From: Devosia equisanguinis
GTDB lineage: Bacteria > Pseudomonadota > Alphaproteobacteria > Rhizobiales > Devosiaceae
DNA: 64,000 bases
Assembly (NCBI RefSeq): GCF_900631955.1
Contig: NZ_UZWD01000004.1
Span: 124,001-188,000 of the forward strand
Direction of reading: 5' to 3'
The position numbers and the translations under genes were made by a program. The notes under the pieces are model-generated. The model worked only from the letters and a program-made list of their open reading frames with translations. It did not search any database and had not been told where the DNA came from. Positions 1 to 10,121 of this stretch are shown here, piece by piece (within the stretch, counting starts at the first letter, position 1; each line of letters starts with the position of its first letter).

Positions 1-54
1 AGACATCAGTAACCTGTGCCGCCAACGGGATTGGCTCGACCACTCGCCGGACTT

Positions 55-1758
55 TCAAGCAGAACCGATGTGCGATCCGATCGCGTCTGACATTTTCTCG
101 GCCAGCATGATGACCGGCAGATTGAGATTTGCGCGCGGCGCGGTGGGCATGATCGAGGCGTCGGCGACGTAGAGACCGCTGATGCCGTGCACCTCACCGG
201 TTTCGGGGTCGACGACGGCCTTCCGGTCATCGGCTGGCCCCATCCGACAGGTGCCGCAGACATGCCATTGGCCGAAAGCGGTGCCGCGGACATAGTCCTC
301 CAGGGCAGATTCATCCGCCAGCAAATCTTCAAGCGAGAGATTACCCGATACCATGGTGCGAAAGAACGGCCTGCGGATGGGCGGGACCACGTCGATCGCC
401 GCCGCCACCGGAGCGGTGAGCAGGTAGTTGCGCAGCGTCTGGCGACCCAGTGATTTTGCAAAACCGCTATAGCTCGAAGGGCCCGGCGTCTCGAGGAGAT
501 CGGACAGGCTCTCTGCTGCCATGAGGCGCGCTGCGAACCGGACGGCGTCCATCAGCCGGACGAGGTCGGTGCGCTCGGAGAGGTAGTTGAGGTGGACGAT
601 CGGCGGAACAAGCGGATCTGCGCTGGTCAGGGACACGCTGCCCCGGGATTCGGCCTTGTTGATCCAGGTGATGATCGTCGCGATCCGACGGCCCAGCGGA
701 TGCCAGGCGGATTTGGCGACCATCATGGCAAACATGTCCGAGACGCTTCCGCCTTCGACGCCAGAGCTGTAGCGAAGCCCCAGGTGAATGTGCCGGCGCG
801 TCGCCGTGCCGAGCCGGCCCTGCGGGCGCAGATACGCAGACAGGGAAATGCCTGGATGTTCCTGGAGATTGGCACCAACCCCAGGCAGATCACCCAATTG
901 AGCGATGCCGAGCTTGCGCAGTGCCACGGCTGGGCCTATCCCGGATCGCATCAGGATTGCGGGAGAATGCAGCGCACCTGCGCAGATGACAATATTGGCA
1001 GCGGCGAGCTGGATTTCGGCGCCTCTATGCCGCACGGTGACGCCGCTCGCCTTCCTCCCATCGAACAGGACCCGCATCACCTCCGCGTCGCTCATGATCG
1101 TGAGATTGGGTCTCGCGCGAGTTGTCGCGTCGAGATAGGCCATGGACGTCGAGACGCGGTGTTGACCGTCATTGGACAGGGTGACGGGAAAATGACCGTC
1201 GCCGAACTCACCATTCTGGTCTTCAAGACAGGCAAAGCCGAGCGTGTTGAGCGCCTTTTCGACATTGAGCGAAAATAGCGGCCACTTGGCGCGCGGAATG
1301 CGCGAAATGGAAATAGGTCCAGTCCTGCCATGCAGGGGGCCGGCAAAGTCGAGATCAGTTTCGGCCTTGTTGAAATAGGGCAAGACATTTGCCCAGGCCC
1401 AACCCTTGGCGCCGAGCGCCTCCCACTCTTCGTAATCGTCAGGCGTGCCGCGATTGGCCATCTGGCCATTGATGCTGGAGCCGCCCCCGATCAGCTTGGG
1501 CTGCTCGTAAGGCCGGGGTGGTCCCGCCGCTGCATTATCCAGCGCCGCGCCGCGATGCGCGAGAAGACCCTGCCAGTGATTGGCAGGGTCGAAGGCGGCG
1601 CGTCCAGGATAGGTGTCGAGAATGGCTGAGCCTTCTTTTCCCGGCCGAACGTCACGTCCCGCCTCGACGAGCAGTACCTTGCGTTTGGGATCGGCAGAGA
1701 GCCGATTGGCGAGCACGCATCCCGCGCTGCCGCCGCCGACAATGATGATGTCCCACAT
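55..1758 (-). CDS. GMC-family FAD oxidoreductase (choline/alcohol dehydrogenase-like)
   Basis: A 567-residue flavoprotein that should oxidise an alcohol or sugar hydroxyl. The N-terminus carries the FAD dinucleotide motif GGGSAGCVLANRLS (about residues 8-21), and the GMC signature GGGSSINGQMANRG follows near residue 92. Near the C-terminus HVCGTCRMG supplies the usual catalytic His, and NLNLPVIMLAEK closes the FAD domain. There is no signal peptide, so it is probably cytoplasmic. It is the last gene of a minus-strand run with a GlcG-like protein, an SDR and a sugar ABC importer, which points to oxidation of an imported carbohydrate or polyol (inference). The exact substrate cannot be read from the sequence. 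Confidence 0.93.
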   Translation of the reverse strand: MWDIIIVGGGSAGCVLANRLSADPKRKVLLVEAGRDVRPGKEGSAILDTYPGRAAFDPANHWQGLLAHRGAALDNAAAGPPRPYEQPKLIGGGSSINGQMANRGTPDDYEEWEALGAKGWAWANVLPYFNKAETDLDFAGPLHGRTGPISISRIPRAKWPLFSLNVEKALNTLGFACLEDQNGEFGDGHFPVTLSNDGQHRVSTSMAYLDATTRARPNLTIMSDAEVMRVLFDGRKASGVTVRHRGAEIQLAAANIVICAGALHSPAILMRSGIGPAVALRKLGIAQLGDLPGVGANLQEHPGISLSAYLRPQGRLGTATRRHIHLGLRYSSGVEGGSVSDMFAMMVAKSAWHPLGRRIATIITWINKAESRGSVSLTSADPLVPPIVHLNYLSERTDLVRLMDAVRFAARLMAAESLSDLLETPGPSSYSGFAKSLGRQTLRNYLLTAPVAAAIDVVPPIRRPFFRTMVSGNLSLEDLLADESALEDYVRGTAFGQWHVCGTCRMGPADDRKAVVDPETGEVHGISGLYVADASIMPTAPRANLNLPVIMLAEKMSDAIGSHIGSA

Positions 1759-1761
1759 GTT

Positions 1762-2187
1762 TTACCCGCCTATGGGCCTGAAGGCCCTGGCGCCGGCCTC
1801 AGCAACCTGCCGGTCCTGATCGACGCTACCGGAACTGACACCTATGGCGCCGACGACCTGACCATCCACTTCAAGAGGAACACCGCCACCCAAGGTCGTC
1901 AGTCGTCCTCCATTAAGACTTTGCAGGCCAAAGCCGGGTTGGCCCGGCAAAGTTGCCGGCAGGATATCGCCCGTCGCCTTGCGCGCGCCGGCCGCCGTAT
2001 AGGCCTTGGCCAGCGCGATATCTATGGAAGAAAACTTGGCCCCGTCCATGCGACGGAACGCGACCAGGTGGCCCGCCGCGTCCACCACAGCGATATTCTG
2101 CGGCACGTTCATTGCCGACGCAGCAGTGCTAGCAGCAGCAATTATAGTTTCGGCCTCTTCAAGTCCGATCGAGAGCATGTTGAGCAT
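1762..2187 (-). CDS. GlcG/HbpS family (DUF336) protein
   Basis: A 141-residue protein of the GlcG/HbpS fold. Conserved features visible are NIAVVDAAGHLVAFRRMDGA in the first half and the glycine-rich GGGVPLEV followed by GAIGVSSGS in the second half. Members of this family bind haem or cobalamin in some cases and often sit beside oxidoreductase genes; the role here is unknown. It lies 3 bp upstream of the GMC oxidoreductase and 2 bp downstream of an SDR gene, so the three are very likely cotranscribed and may act on the same substrate. Confidence 0.9.
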   Translation of the reverse strand: MLNMLSIGLEEAETIIAAASTAASAMNVPQNIAVVDAAGHLVAFRRMDGAKFSSIDIALAKAYTAAGARKATGDILPATLPGQPGFGLQSLNGGRLTTLGGGVPLEVDGQVVGAIGVSSGSVDQDRQVAEAGARAFRPIGG

Positions 2188-2189
2188 CG

Positions 2190-2927
2190 TCAGCCCATCC
2201 AGAAGCCGCCATTGACGTCCAGGGTGGCGCCGGTGATGTAACGGGCCTCCTCGGACGCCAGGAAGGCGATGGCATTGGCCACTTCGTCTGTTTCTCCCAG
2301 TCGCTGCTTGGGAATGGCAGAGGTCAGCCGATCCCTTGCCTCGGGCGTCACATTCTCGCGGATCAGGTCGGTATCGATGACGCCCGGCGCTACGGCGTTG
2401 ACCGTAATGCCCTGCGTGGCGGTCTGTCGCGCAAGGGTCCGCGTGAAGCCCAGAATGCCGGCCTTGGTCGTCGCGTAATGAATTCCGCCATTGAGCGCAC
2501 CCTGCCGACCCACGATGGAGGACAGGTTGACAATACTGCCGCTACCGCGCTCCCGCATGTGGGGCAGTACGGTCCTGGAGCAGAGAAAGACGCTGCGCAG
2601 ATTGACCGCGATGAATCGGTCCCACTCATCCACAGAGATGTCGACGATTGAGGCAGCGCGATCGATGCCGGCATTGTTGACCAGGATGTCGATGCGGCCG
2701 AGTTTGGTTAGTGTTGTCTCGATCATCGACTTGACGACGGCTTCATCAGAAACGTCGCCGGCCACAGCGATTGCGCCATTGCCGATTTCCGCTGCCGCTG
2801 CCGCTGCAGTATTCCCGTCCAGATCGTTGACCGCGAGCGTCGCGCCGCGCTTGGCCAATCCCCTGGCAACAGCGTTGCCAATACCGCGGCCCGCGCCGGT
2901 CACCAGCGCGACTTTGCCCTTAAGCAT
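2190..2927 (-). CDS. SDR family oxidoreductase (FabG-like)
   Basis: A 245-residue classical short-chain dehydrogenase. It has the cofactor motif TGAGRGIG near residue 9, the NNAG motif, and the catalytic YATTK. The C-terminal ITGATLDVNGGFWMG is the usual end of FabG-like enzymes. I chose the ATG at 2927 (MLKGKVALVTG) because the cofactor motif must lie near the start; the open frame continues upstream into the permease gene without family similarity. It sits 14 bp after the permease gene of a sugar importer and probably oxidises or reduces a sugar-derived ketone (inference). Confidence 0.92.
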   Translation of the reverse strand: MLKGKVALVTGAGRGIGNAVARGLAKRGATLAVNDLDGNTAAAAAAEIGNGAIAVAGDVSDEAVVKSMIETTLTKLGRIDILVNNAGIDRAASIVDISVDEWDRFIAVNLRSVFLCSRTVLPHMRERGSGSIVNLSSIVGRQGALNGGIHYATTKAGILGFTRTLARQTATQGITVNAVAPGVIDTDLIRENVTPEARDRLTSAIPKQRLGETDEVANAIAFLASEEARYITGATLDVNGGFWMG

Positions 2928-2941
2928 AGTAGATTCCTCGT

Positions 2942-3829
2942 TCAACCTTTGACGGAGCCCTTGGTGAGGCCCGATACGATCAACCGTCCGAACAGCGCAA
3001 AGGCGATAAGGATCGGCAGGATGGCCAAGGTCGCGGAAGCCGTGAGGGGGCCCCATTCGCGGCCGAAATAGCCGATGAAATTATAGATTGCCGGCTGGAT
3101 CGGGCGCAGCGCAGGACTGTCGACCATGACCGATCCGGCCACGAACTCGTTCCAGGCCCCGACAAAGGTAAGGACACCGGCGGCGCCCAGAGCGGGTTTT
3201 GTCAGCGGCAGGATTATCAGCCGCAGGACCTCAAAATGGCTCGCGCCATCGGCAATGGCGGCTTCGTCCAGTTCGCGGGGAATCCCCTCAAGCGTGCCCT
3301 TCATGATCCAGATCGCCATCGGGAGCTGATGGGCGATGTAGATAAGCGGCAGCGTGTACCACTGGTTCGTCAGTCCCAGACGCGAGAAATAGACGTAGTT
3401 GGGAATGAGAAGCGCCGCCGCCCCGAGCGCCAGCGGGATACTGGCGACGATGAGCAGGAAGAGCGCGTTGCGGAATGGAAACTGGAAGCGGTCGAAGGCA
3501 TAGGCTGCCGGAAGTGCCAGCACCAGGGTGCCGATGACAGTGGCGAGGCTGTAAAACAGGCTCATCTGCATATTGCCCAGGAACCCGCTCTGGACCACGC
3601 GCTGATAGTTTTCCGCGGTTGGCGTGAAGTTGAACAGAGTTGGCGGAAAGCGGAACAGATCCGCTTCCGACTTCAGCGAGGTGATCACACCCCAGACCAG
3701 GGGCAGCAAGTTGAGAACGACAAGCACCGTAAAGGCCAGTGCCAGCGCCACACCGGATGCGATGGGCAGGTGGCGACGATGAGCGCGTGGTGGCTTTGTT
3801 TGAGTTTGGGAGGAGATTGCCATCGTCAT
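2942..3829 (-). CDS. Carbohydrate ABC transporter permease, MalG-type
   Basis: Inner-membrane permease of a CUT1-type sugar importer, about 295 residues. Six hydrophobic segments are visible, and the EAA loop that docks the ATPase reads LDEAAIADGASHFEVLRLII near the last third. The start is uncertain: ATGs at 3844, 3829 and 3823 are all in frame; 3829 lies just past the stop of the preceding permease and is preceded by a purine-rich GGAAAG. Its partners are the permease at 3832-4689, the binding protein at 4745-6043 and probably the ATPase at 8087-9145. Confidence 0.93.
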   Translation of the reverse strand: MTMAISSQTQTKPPRAHRRHLPIASGVALALAFTVLVVLNLLPLVWGVITSLKSEADLFRFPPTLFNFTPTAENYQRVVQSGFLGNMQMSLFYSLATVIGTLVLALPAAYAFDRFQFPFRNALFLLIVASIPLALGAAALLIPNYVYFSRLGLTNQWYTLPLIYIAHQLPMAIWIMKGTLEGIPRELDEAAIADGASHFEVLRLIILPLTKPALGAAGVLTFVGAWNEFVAGSVMVDSPALRPIQPAIYNFIGYFGREWGPLTASATLAILPILIAFALFGRLIVSGLTKGSVKG

Positions 3830-3831
3830 GC

Positions 3832-4689
3832 TCAAACTTTCCACTTCGCGAGCCGAACGTAGGCCAGCACCAAAAGGATATTCCCGAGGAACATAAGCAG
3901 CGCCAGCGAGGTGGCGGAGCCGATGTCATAGGAGATGAAGGCGCGGTCGTACACCTCCATGGGCAGGATGCGCGTCGCATTGGCTGGCCCGCCGCCGGTC
4001 AACACGAGCGGCGTCTCAACAGTATTGAGATTGGAGAGCGTCAGAACCACTGTCACCAGCAGCAGCGGAGTGCGCAACAGCGGCAGGGTGATGCGGCAGA
4101 AAATGTCCCAGGCAGTCGCGCCATCGATCCGTGCGGCTTCCTCGTAATCGTCAGGTATGCCCTTAAGCCCGGCCAGGATAATGATTACCGCATAGCCGGT
4201 GCGCTTCCACACCGAGACCCCGATCAGCAAGTTCATGGCCGTGTCGGGATTGGTCAGCATGCTGGAGCCATCAATACCGAACCAGCGCAGCGCCGACAGC
4301 AGCAACCCGGTGTCGTTCACGAACACCCAACGGAACAGCAATGTGGCTACCACCGTGGAGATGATCCAGGGAACGATGACCACCATCTGGACGATGAAGC
4401 CGCGCCTTTCCCCCAGCTTGTGGATCCAGACGGACAGGCCCAGGCCGAGCACAACTGTGAGCAGAACGGCCCAGAAGGTGAACCATGCACTGCGACCAAG
4501 CGTGTTGATAAGGGCGGGGTCGCCCATGAGCCGGACATAGTTTTCCAGACCCACGAAGTCGGTCATGTTGCCGTACTGGATACGAAAGAGGCTGAACCAG
4601 AACCCGTAGAATACTGGTGAGAACAGTACGAGGGCCAGCATGGCGAATGCCGGGGCGATATAGGTCAGGCCGGTACGGCGCGAATACAT
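3832..4689 (-). CDS. Carbohydrate ABC transporter permease, MalF-type
   Basis: A 285-residue inner-membrane permease. The start MYSRRTGLTYIAPAFAMLAL at 4689 gives a proper first membrane helix; the open frame upstream runs through an intercistronic hairpin and is not protein-like. The EAA loop is YEEAARIDGATAWDIFCRIT. It pairs with the MalG-type permease that follows almost without gap. The order binding protein, MalF-type, MalG-type is the standard CUT1 arrangement. Confidence 0.94.
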   Translation of the reverse strand: MYSRRTGLTYIAPAFAMLALVLFSPVFYGFWFSLFRIQYGNMTDFVGLENYVRLMGDPALINTLGRSAWFTFWAVLLTVVLGLGLSVWIHKLGERRGFIVQMVVIVPWIISTVVATLLFRWVFVNDTGLLLSALRWFGIDGSSMLTNPDTAMNLLIGVSVWKRTGYAVIIILAGLKGIPDDYEEAARIDGATAWDIFCRITLPLLRTPLLLVTVVLTLSNLNTVETPLVLTGGGPANATRILPMEVYDRAFISYDIGSATSLALLMFLGNILLVLAYVRLAKWKV

Positions 4690-4708
4690 GGAAATCTCTC
4701 GTTGCAAG

Positions 4709-4735
4709 GGGGTGCAGGCGCAAGGCCTGCACCCC
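4709..4735 (-). promoter_or_regulatory. Intercistronic hairpin between binding protein and permease genes
   Basis: A perfect 11-bp stem (GGGGTGCAGGC paired with GCCTGCACCCC) with a 5-base loop lies in the 55-bp gap between the binding-protein stop and the permease start. Such hairpins commonly protect the upstream mRNA or attenuate the downstream genes, so that binding protein is made in excess. That role is inferred from position. Confidence 0.7.
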
Positions 4736-4744
4736 GCCCATGCC

Positions 4745-6043
4745 TTAGCGATTATGCGAGCGGTTGAAGTCGTCCTCGGCCTGCTGCAAGGCGGCCTCGG
4801 GCGTTGCCCCATTGATCAGCACGTTCTGGATGGCCTTGTTGAAGGCTTGACGATAGCCGCCAACGGAATATTCGATCGGCGCGAGCCAGCCGTACTGGGC
4901 GGCACCCTCGCCTACCACCGAGAGATATTCGTTGCCCGGCTGAGCGACAAAATCCGCCAGGTTGTCGAGTGTGGACAGCATACCGGGGGTCTGGCCACCT
5001 TTTGCAACCCAGATGGGGTCGGAGTCTGCACCCAGCATGTATTCGACAAAATCGCCGGCCTGCTCCTTGACCGGGCTACCGGACCAGACACCAACAGCCC
5101 ACCCGGCCATGACCGCCGGAGAGTGTTCGGTGGCGCCATCGCCCGGCCAGAGCATCAGCCCGACCTTGTCCTTGCCAAGCTTGTCCTGCAGCGTCGAAAC
5201 GCGAACGCTCGCGCCAAGGATCATGGCAGCGCGGTCGGAGGCGAACTGCTCGTAGACGTCATCCGAAGTCCAGGTCACGGCGGCCTCGGGCAAGACGCCA
5301 TGCTCAGTGGTAAGAGCTGTCTGGAATTCGAGGGCTTCAATACCCGCTGGCGTCGCGAAGGCCGCGGTGCCATCGTCGTTGAACAGCGTTTCACCCTTGC
5401 CCAGCATCATCGAGATCATCAGCGCCGGATCGGCCTGGCTCTCGCTATAGCCTTGCAGGAAGCCGTAGCGGCTGACCTGCCCATTGGCGTCGGTGACGGT
5501 CAAAGCCTTGGCGGCGTCGAGAAACGCATCCCAGGTCGTCAGGCTCTCCGGATCAATGCCTGCCTCGGCGAACAGGTCCGGGCGGTACATGATGGAGATG
5601 TAATTGCGCGAGGTGAACAGGGCATATTGCTTGTCGCCATCGGCGGTCAGGTCCCAATAGGGGCCGGCGCGGTCGGCAATCTCTTCCGGCGACCAGTCGG
5701 CAATGAAGGATTGGCCCAGGTCGAGCAGGGATCCCGAATTGATAGCGTCCCCAAGGAAGTCCGTGACAACCCAGATCACATCGGGATTATTGCCCGTGCC
5801 ATGCCCGGCCAGGAATTTCGGCGTCATCTGGTCCCATGCCTGGGTTTCCACCACGATATCGACGCCGGGATTGGCCGCTTCGTAGCTGGCGATGATCTCG
5901 GCCAGAGCCACTTCGCGCGGCGAGGTGCCCGTGGGGTTCAGGAAGGTCCACATCCGGATGGTGGTATCCTGCGCCATGGCCGCAAAGGGCAACATGGTGC
6001 TCATGGCTAATGTGGCCAGGAATGTGCTGGTCAGTCGTTTCAT
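4745..6043 (-). CDS. Sugar ABC transporter substrate-binding protein (CUT1, family 1)
   Basis: A 432-residue periplasmic binding protein. The N-terminus is a typical signal peptide (MKRLTSTFLATLAMSTML, with AMA before the mature QDTTIRMWTF). The mature start IRMWTF, the region GWAVGVW and the C-terminal helices match extracellular solute-binding protein family 1. It delivers a sugar to the two permeases downstream and is separated from them by a strong hairpin. A GntR regulator and a sugar-acid dehydratase-like gene lie immediately upstream. Confidence 0.94.
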   Translation of the reverse strand: MKRLTSTFLATLAMSTMLPFAAMAQDTTIRMWTFLNPTGTSPREVALAEIIASYEAANPGVDIVVETQAWDQMTPKFLAGHGTGNNPDVIWVVTDFLGDAINSGSLLDLGQSFIADWSPEEIADRAGPYWDLTADGDKQYALFTSRNYISIMYRPDLFAEAGIDPESLTTWDAFLDAAKALTVTDANGQVSRYGFLQGYSESQADPALMISMMLGKGETLFNDDGTAAFATPAGIEALEFQTALTTEHGVLPEAAVTWTSDDVYEQFASDRAAMILGASVRVSTLQDKLGKDKVGLMLWPGDGATEHSPAVMAGWAVGVWSGSPVKEQAGDFVEYMLGADSDPIWVAKGGQTPGMLSTLDNLADFVAQPGNEYLSVVGEGAAQYGWLAPIEYSVGGYRQAFNKAIQNVLINGATPEAALQQAEDDFNRSHNR

Positions 6044-6063
6044 AAGTTCCTCCTTGTTATAGC

Positions 6064-6804
6064 TTAGTCGGGCCGCTGTTCCTGGCTGTTCAGGTCGCCG
6101 AGCGCGTCCTTGAGGGAGCGGCCGATATGAATGCGGATGGCAGCGGAATAGGCGTCCCTGTCACGGGCCCGCAGCGCAGCCACGATGGCCGCATGCTCCT
6201 CGGCCTCGTTATCGAGGCGCTTGCGCCAGGATTGCAGCCCGCGCTGGATCCATTCGCCGAGCAGTTGCATCTGGATGCCCGAATAGATCGAGATCAGCAT
6301 GTCATTGCCGCTTAGCGCGACGATGTGCTGGTGAAACTCGGTATTCAGGCCTAGCTTGCGGCGGTGTTCGATATGGTCGGGATCGGCTTCAAGTTGTGCG
6401 CGGATGTGGTCGAGCTGGTCCAGTTGCCCGGACAGGAGCGTCCCCGCCTCAAGGCGCTCGATGGCAATTTCGCCAGCGGCCAACTCCAGGCCGAGACGCA
6501 CCTGCCAAAGGTCTAGGACCTGCTTGGCGCTCGGTGTGCGGATGTGATAGCCCCGCCGCTGTACCGCTTCGATATAGCCTTCCGACGCCAGGCGCATCAG
6601 GGCTTCGCGCACCGGCGTCTGGCTGACGCCGAACTGCTCGGCCAGCTTGTCCGGGTAAAGCCGGAAACCGCGATCAAAATATCCGAACACGATCATTTCG
6701 AGCAGGGTCCGCCGCAGGGTCTCGGTGAGCGTCTCGCCGGGCTTGCCGACAAGTTGACCCATGTCGGACAAGTCTCGAACTTGAATGGGGGCTGCAAAAT
6801 GCAT
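6064..6804 (-). CDS. GntR-family regulator, FadR (FCD) subfamily
   Basis: A 246-residue transcription factor. The winged helix spans about residues 35-85 (recognition segment EQFGVSQTPVREALMRL); the C-terminal all-helical FCD domain contains the expected metal and ligand His residues (LNTEFHQHIVALSGN). I chose MHFAAPIQV at 6804 because the upstream part of the frame lies inside the neighbouring enolase-superfamily gene. It is embedded in the sugar operon and probably controls it; an AT-rich imperfect palindrome at 7988-8005 is a plausible target. Confidence 0.92.
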   Translation of the reverse strand: MHFAAPIQVRDLSDMGQLVGKPGETLTETLRRTLLEMIVFGYFDRGFRLYPDKLAEQFGVSQTPVREALMRLASEGYIEAVQRRGYHIRTPSAKQVLDLWQVRLGLELAAGEIAIERLEAGTLLSGQLDQLDHIRAQLEADPDHIEHRRKLGLNTEFHQHIVALSGNDMLISIYSGIQMQLLGEWIQRGLQSWRKRLDNEAEEHAAIVAALRARDRDAYSAAIRIHIGRSLKDALGDLNSQEQRPD

Positions 6805-6808
6805 TGCT

Positions 6809-7981
6809 TCAGCTCCTTGCTGTCCAGCGAAACCGGTCCACCATTGCCGGGTCTGGCACAGCACCATGGCCCGGCAGGTCCTGCGCCACCAGATTTCCAT
6901 TGGCGATCACTGGAGCTTTAAGGCTCAATTCGTCGCGAAGCGGATTGAGCAGCATATTGGCTTCGTAGAGACCGAAAGCCGGGGCGGCGCGGCAGGTATG
7001 GACGGCCGCCGCAACCGCTATGGACCCGCCCACGCCATGAGGGGCGAGGACGATGCCTGCCTTTTCGCAGAGGTCTCCGATTGCGAGCAGGCCCGAGACG
7101 CCGCCGGCTCGAGAGATATTGGGCTGCAGGAAATCGACGGCACCAGCCTCGGTCAGGCGACGGAAGGCGTCGAGCGTGAACTCGTTCTCCCCGGCACCGA
7201 GCGGCACCGCAGAGCGCTCCCGCAGCCGTGCGTATGCCAGGACATCGCCCGGGGGTATCGGCTCTTCAAGCCAGCCGGGCGCATAGGGCGCCAGGGCTTC
7301 CGCCACCTCCAGGGCCGAATGTTCGTCATAGGCACAATTGGCGTCCAGATAGATGGGAAAACCGTCGCCCATGGCGTCGCGGACGGCCTTGAGATGCTCA
7401 GCGTCCACCTTGGGGCCACGACCAATCTTGAGCTTGAGAGCGTGGAATCCACGCTCCCCATAGGCACGCGCCGCCGCAACTGTCTCTGAGGGCGTGGCGT
7501 GAAGCCCCACCGGGCTGACATAGGTCTCGACCGGGCCGGGTTCTCCGCCCAGCAGGGTGGCCAGGGGCAGGTCGGCAGCTCGTGCCTTGAGATCCCACAG
7601 GGCGATATCGACACCACTCAGAGCCTCTATGGGCGCGCCATGCGTGCCTCCCAAAGCGATGAAATAGCGATAGAGATCGGCGGTCATCTCGGCAGGATCG
7701 TCGATGACTGCGCCTTTGAGAAAATCGGCAATGACGTGGCTGACCAATGTGCTGGCCAGTTGCGGATGTGGCAGGCCGAAACACTCGCCATAGCCAACAG
7801 CGCCATCGTCGGCCGTCACCATCACCAGCGTCGTCACCTGCCCTGTTCGAGGGATGCGGCGAAAGTGGCTTGCCGGCGAGCTGATATGGGCAGGCACTTT
7901 GTCTGCGCCGCCAAACACGTCGGCAAAACGGGCTTCAAGGGGAATAGCGACGACGCTGGCGACTTTCATTGGCCGATCCAT
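6809..7981 (-). CDS. Mandelate racemase / muconate lactonizing enzyme family protein
   Basis: A 390-residue enolase-superfamily enzyme. The Lys pair of the active site is in ALKLKIGRG, the metal ligands lie in YLDANCAYD, WLEEPIPPGD and GAGENEFTLD, and a His general base is in LAPHGVGGS. Members dehydrate or epimerise acid sugars. It is the first gene of the minus-strand operon and starts 105 bp from the divergent ATPase gene, so the promoter of both lies between. Its presence suggests that the imported substrate, or its oxidation product, is a sugar acid (inference). ATGs at 7981 and 7969 are both possible starts. Confidence 0.92.
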   Translation of the reverse strand: MDRPMKVASVVAIPLEARFADVFGGADKVPAHISSPASHFRRIPRTGQVTTLVMVTADDGAVGYGECFGLPHPQLASTLVSHVIADFLKGAVIDDPAEMTADLYRYFIALGGTHGAPIEALSGVDIALWDLKARAADLPLATLLGGEPGPVETYVSPVGLHATPSETVAAARAYGERGFHALKLKIGRGPKVDAEHLKAVRDAMGDGFPIYLDANCAYDEHSALEVAEALAPYAPGWLEEPIPPGDVLAYARLRERSAVPLGAGENEFTLDAFRRLTEAGAVDFLQPNISRAGGVSGLLAIGDLCEKAGIVLAPHGVGGSIAVAAAVHTCRAAPAFGLYEANMLLNPLRDELSLKAPVIANGNLVAQDLPGHGAVPDPAMVDRFRWTARS

Positions 7982-7987
7982 ATATTT

Positions 7988-8005
7988 TATAATTTACAGA
8001 CTATA
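7988..8005. promoter_or_regulatory. Candidate operator in the divergent promoter region
   Basis: The AT-rich imperfect palindrome TATAATTTACAGACTATA has 7-bp arms with five matching positions. It lies between the divergent enolase-superfamily and ATPase genes. A second, perfect palindrome CTTGA-N5-TCAAG follows at 8016-8030. Both are plausible sites for the GntR regulator at 6064-6804, but nothing in the sequence proves binding. Confidence 0.35.
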
Positions 8006-8086
8006 GGAACCTGTGCTTGAAGACGTCAAGGGCATTTTGATGCCACGACGAATTATCGCCCCAGGGGCAGGAATGGAGGATGGGAT

Positions 8087-9145
<1,059 letters not shown>

Positions 9146-9308
9146 GGCGTATTTCCCCAACCGAATGAGGCCTCAGGTGGCCGATTGGAATGGCCGCTTA
9201 GGGAATTCTTCGGTGGAGATTGAACGGCCGCGTTGCGGCGCAAAAGAAATGTTTCGGAAGTGTGGCGCGCAGGCGCCCAACCGCATGGAATGGCCGCGCC
9301 AGCTGGGT

Positions 9309-10073
9309 TCACACCTCCGGCAGGCCTGCCGCCCTGCGCCCCTCGTTTGTCTTCAACGAAAAGTCCTGCCCGCGATATGAATCAGCGTCCGGCGTCACCA
9401 GCCAGGCGATGGCTCTGGCGACCCATTCGGCGGGAATATGCGCGGACCAGTCTAGCTGACTGACTGGATTGATACCCGAGGCACGGATCTGTTCCTGCAT
9501 ACGCGTTGCCACCGTTCCGGGACTGAGGCCAATGATCCGCAGCCCCTTGTCGCGATATTCCCTGTCGGCCACTTGCGTCAGTGACAGCACGGCAGCCTTG
9601 GTCGCACAATAATGGCTCCAGCCCGCGAGCGCAGAGGTTGCAGCGCCCGAGGACAGATTGACGATGGTCCCGCCGCCCTGCCCCACCATGAGGGGGATGG
9701 CGAACCGCATCCCGTGATAGACCCCCTTGAGGTTGACGTCGACAACGCGCGACCATTCCTGCGGCGCGCTGTCTGCCAACAGCGCTATGGGGTCAATCAA
9801 GCCCGCATTGTTGACCAGCACATCAAGCCTGCCAGTTGCGGCTTTGGCCCGCGTGATCAGATCCACCACCTGTTCGGGATCAGCCACGTCACAGGCAACC
9901 GCGCTCGCAGAAGCGCCGCTGGTCCTGAGCGCCGTGGCAGTCTCTTCGATGCGGTCAGCGGTTCTGGCAGCCAGGACGACATGCGCCCCCAATGATGCAA
10001 AATGTGCCGCCGTGGCTTCACCAATGCCGCGGCTGGCCCCGGTGATCACCACCACCTTGCCGTTCATATCCAT
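9309..10073 (-). CDS. SDR family oxidoreductase
   Basis: A 254-residue short-chain dehydrogenase with cofactor motif TGASRGIGEA, NNAG, and catalytic YCATK. A Shine-Dalgarno-like AAAGGAC precedes the ATG at 10073. It lies downstream of an AhpD-like gene, separated by a GC-rich hairpin, and both face the LysR gene at 10795. The substrate is not identifiable. Confidence 0.92.
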   Translation of the reverse strand: MDMNGKVVVITGASRGIGEATAAHFASLGAHVVLAARTADRIEETATALRTSGASASAVACDVADPEQVVDLITRAKAATGRLDVLVNNAGLIDPIALLADSAPQEWSRVVDVNLKGVYHGMRFAIPLMVGQGGGTIVNLSSGAATSALAGWSHYCATKAAVLSLTQVADREYRDKGLRIIGLSPGTVATRMQEQIRASGINPVSQLDWSAHIPAEWVARAIAWLVTPDADSYRGQDFSLKTNEGRRAAGLPEV

Positions 10074-10091
10074 TTCATTGTCCTTTCGAGC

Positions 10092-10115
10092 GGCCGGGGC
10101 GATGCCGCCCCGGCC
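10092..10115 (-). terminator. GC-rich hairpin between AhpD-like and SDR genes
   Basis: A perfect 9-bp stem GGCCGGGGC / GCCCCGGCC with a 6-base loop lies in the 48-bp gap between the two minus-strand genes. No T-run follows, so it may be an intercistronic attenuator or stabiliser rather than a full terminator. Confidence 0.55.
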
Positions 10116-10121
10116 TTGCTG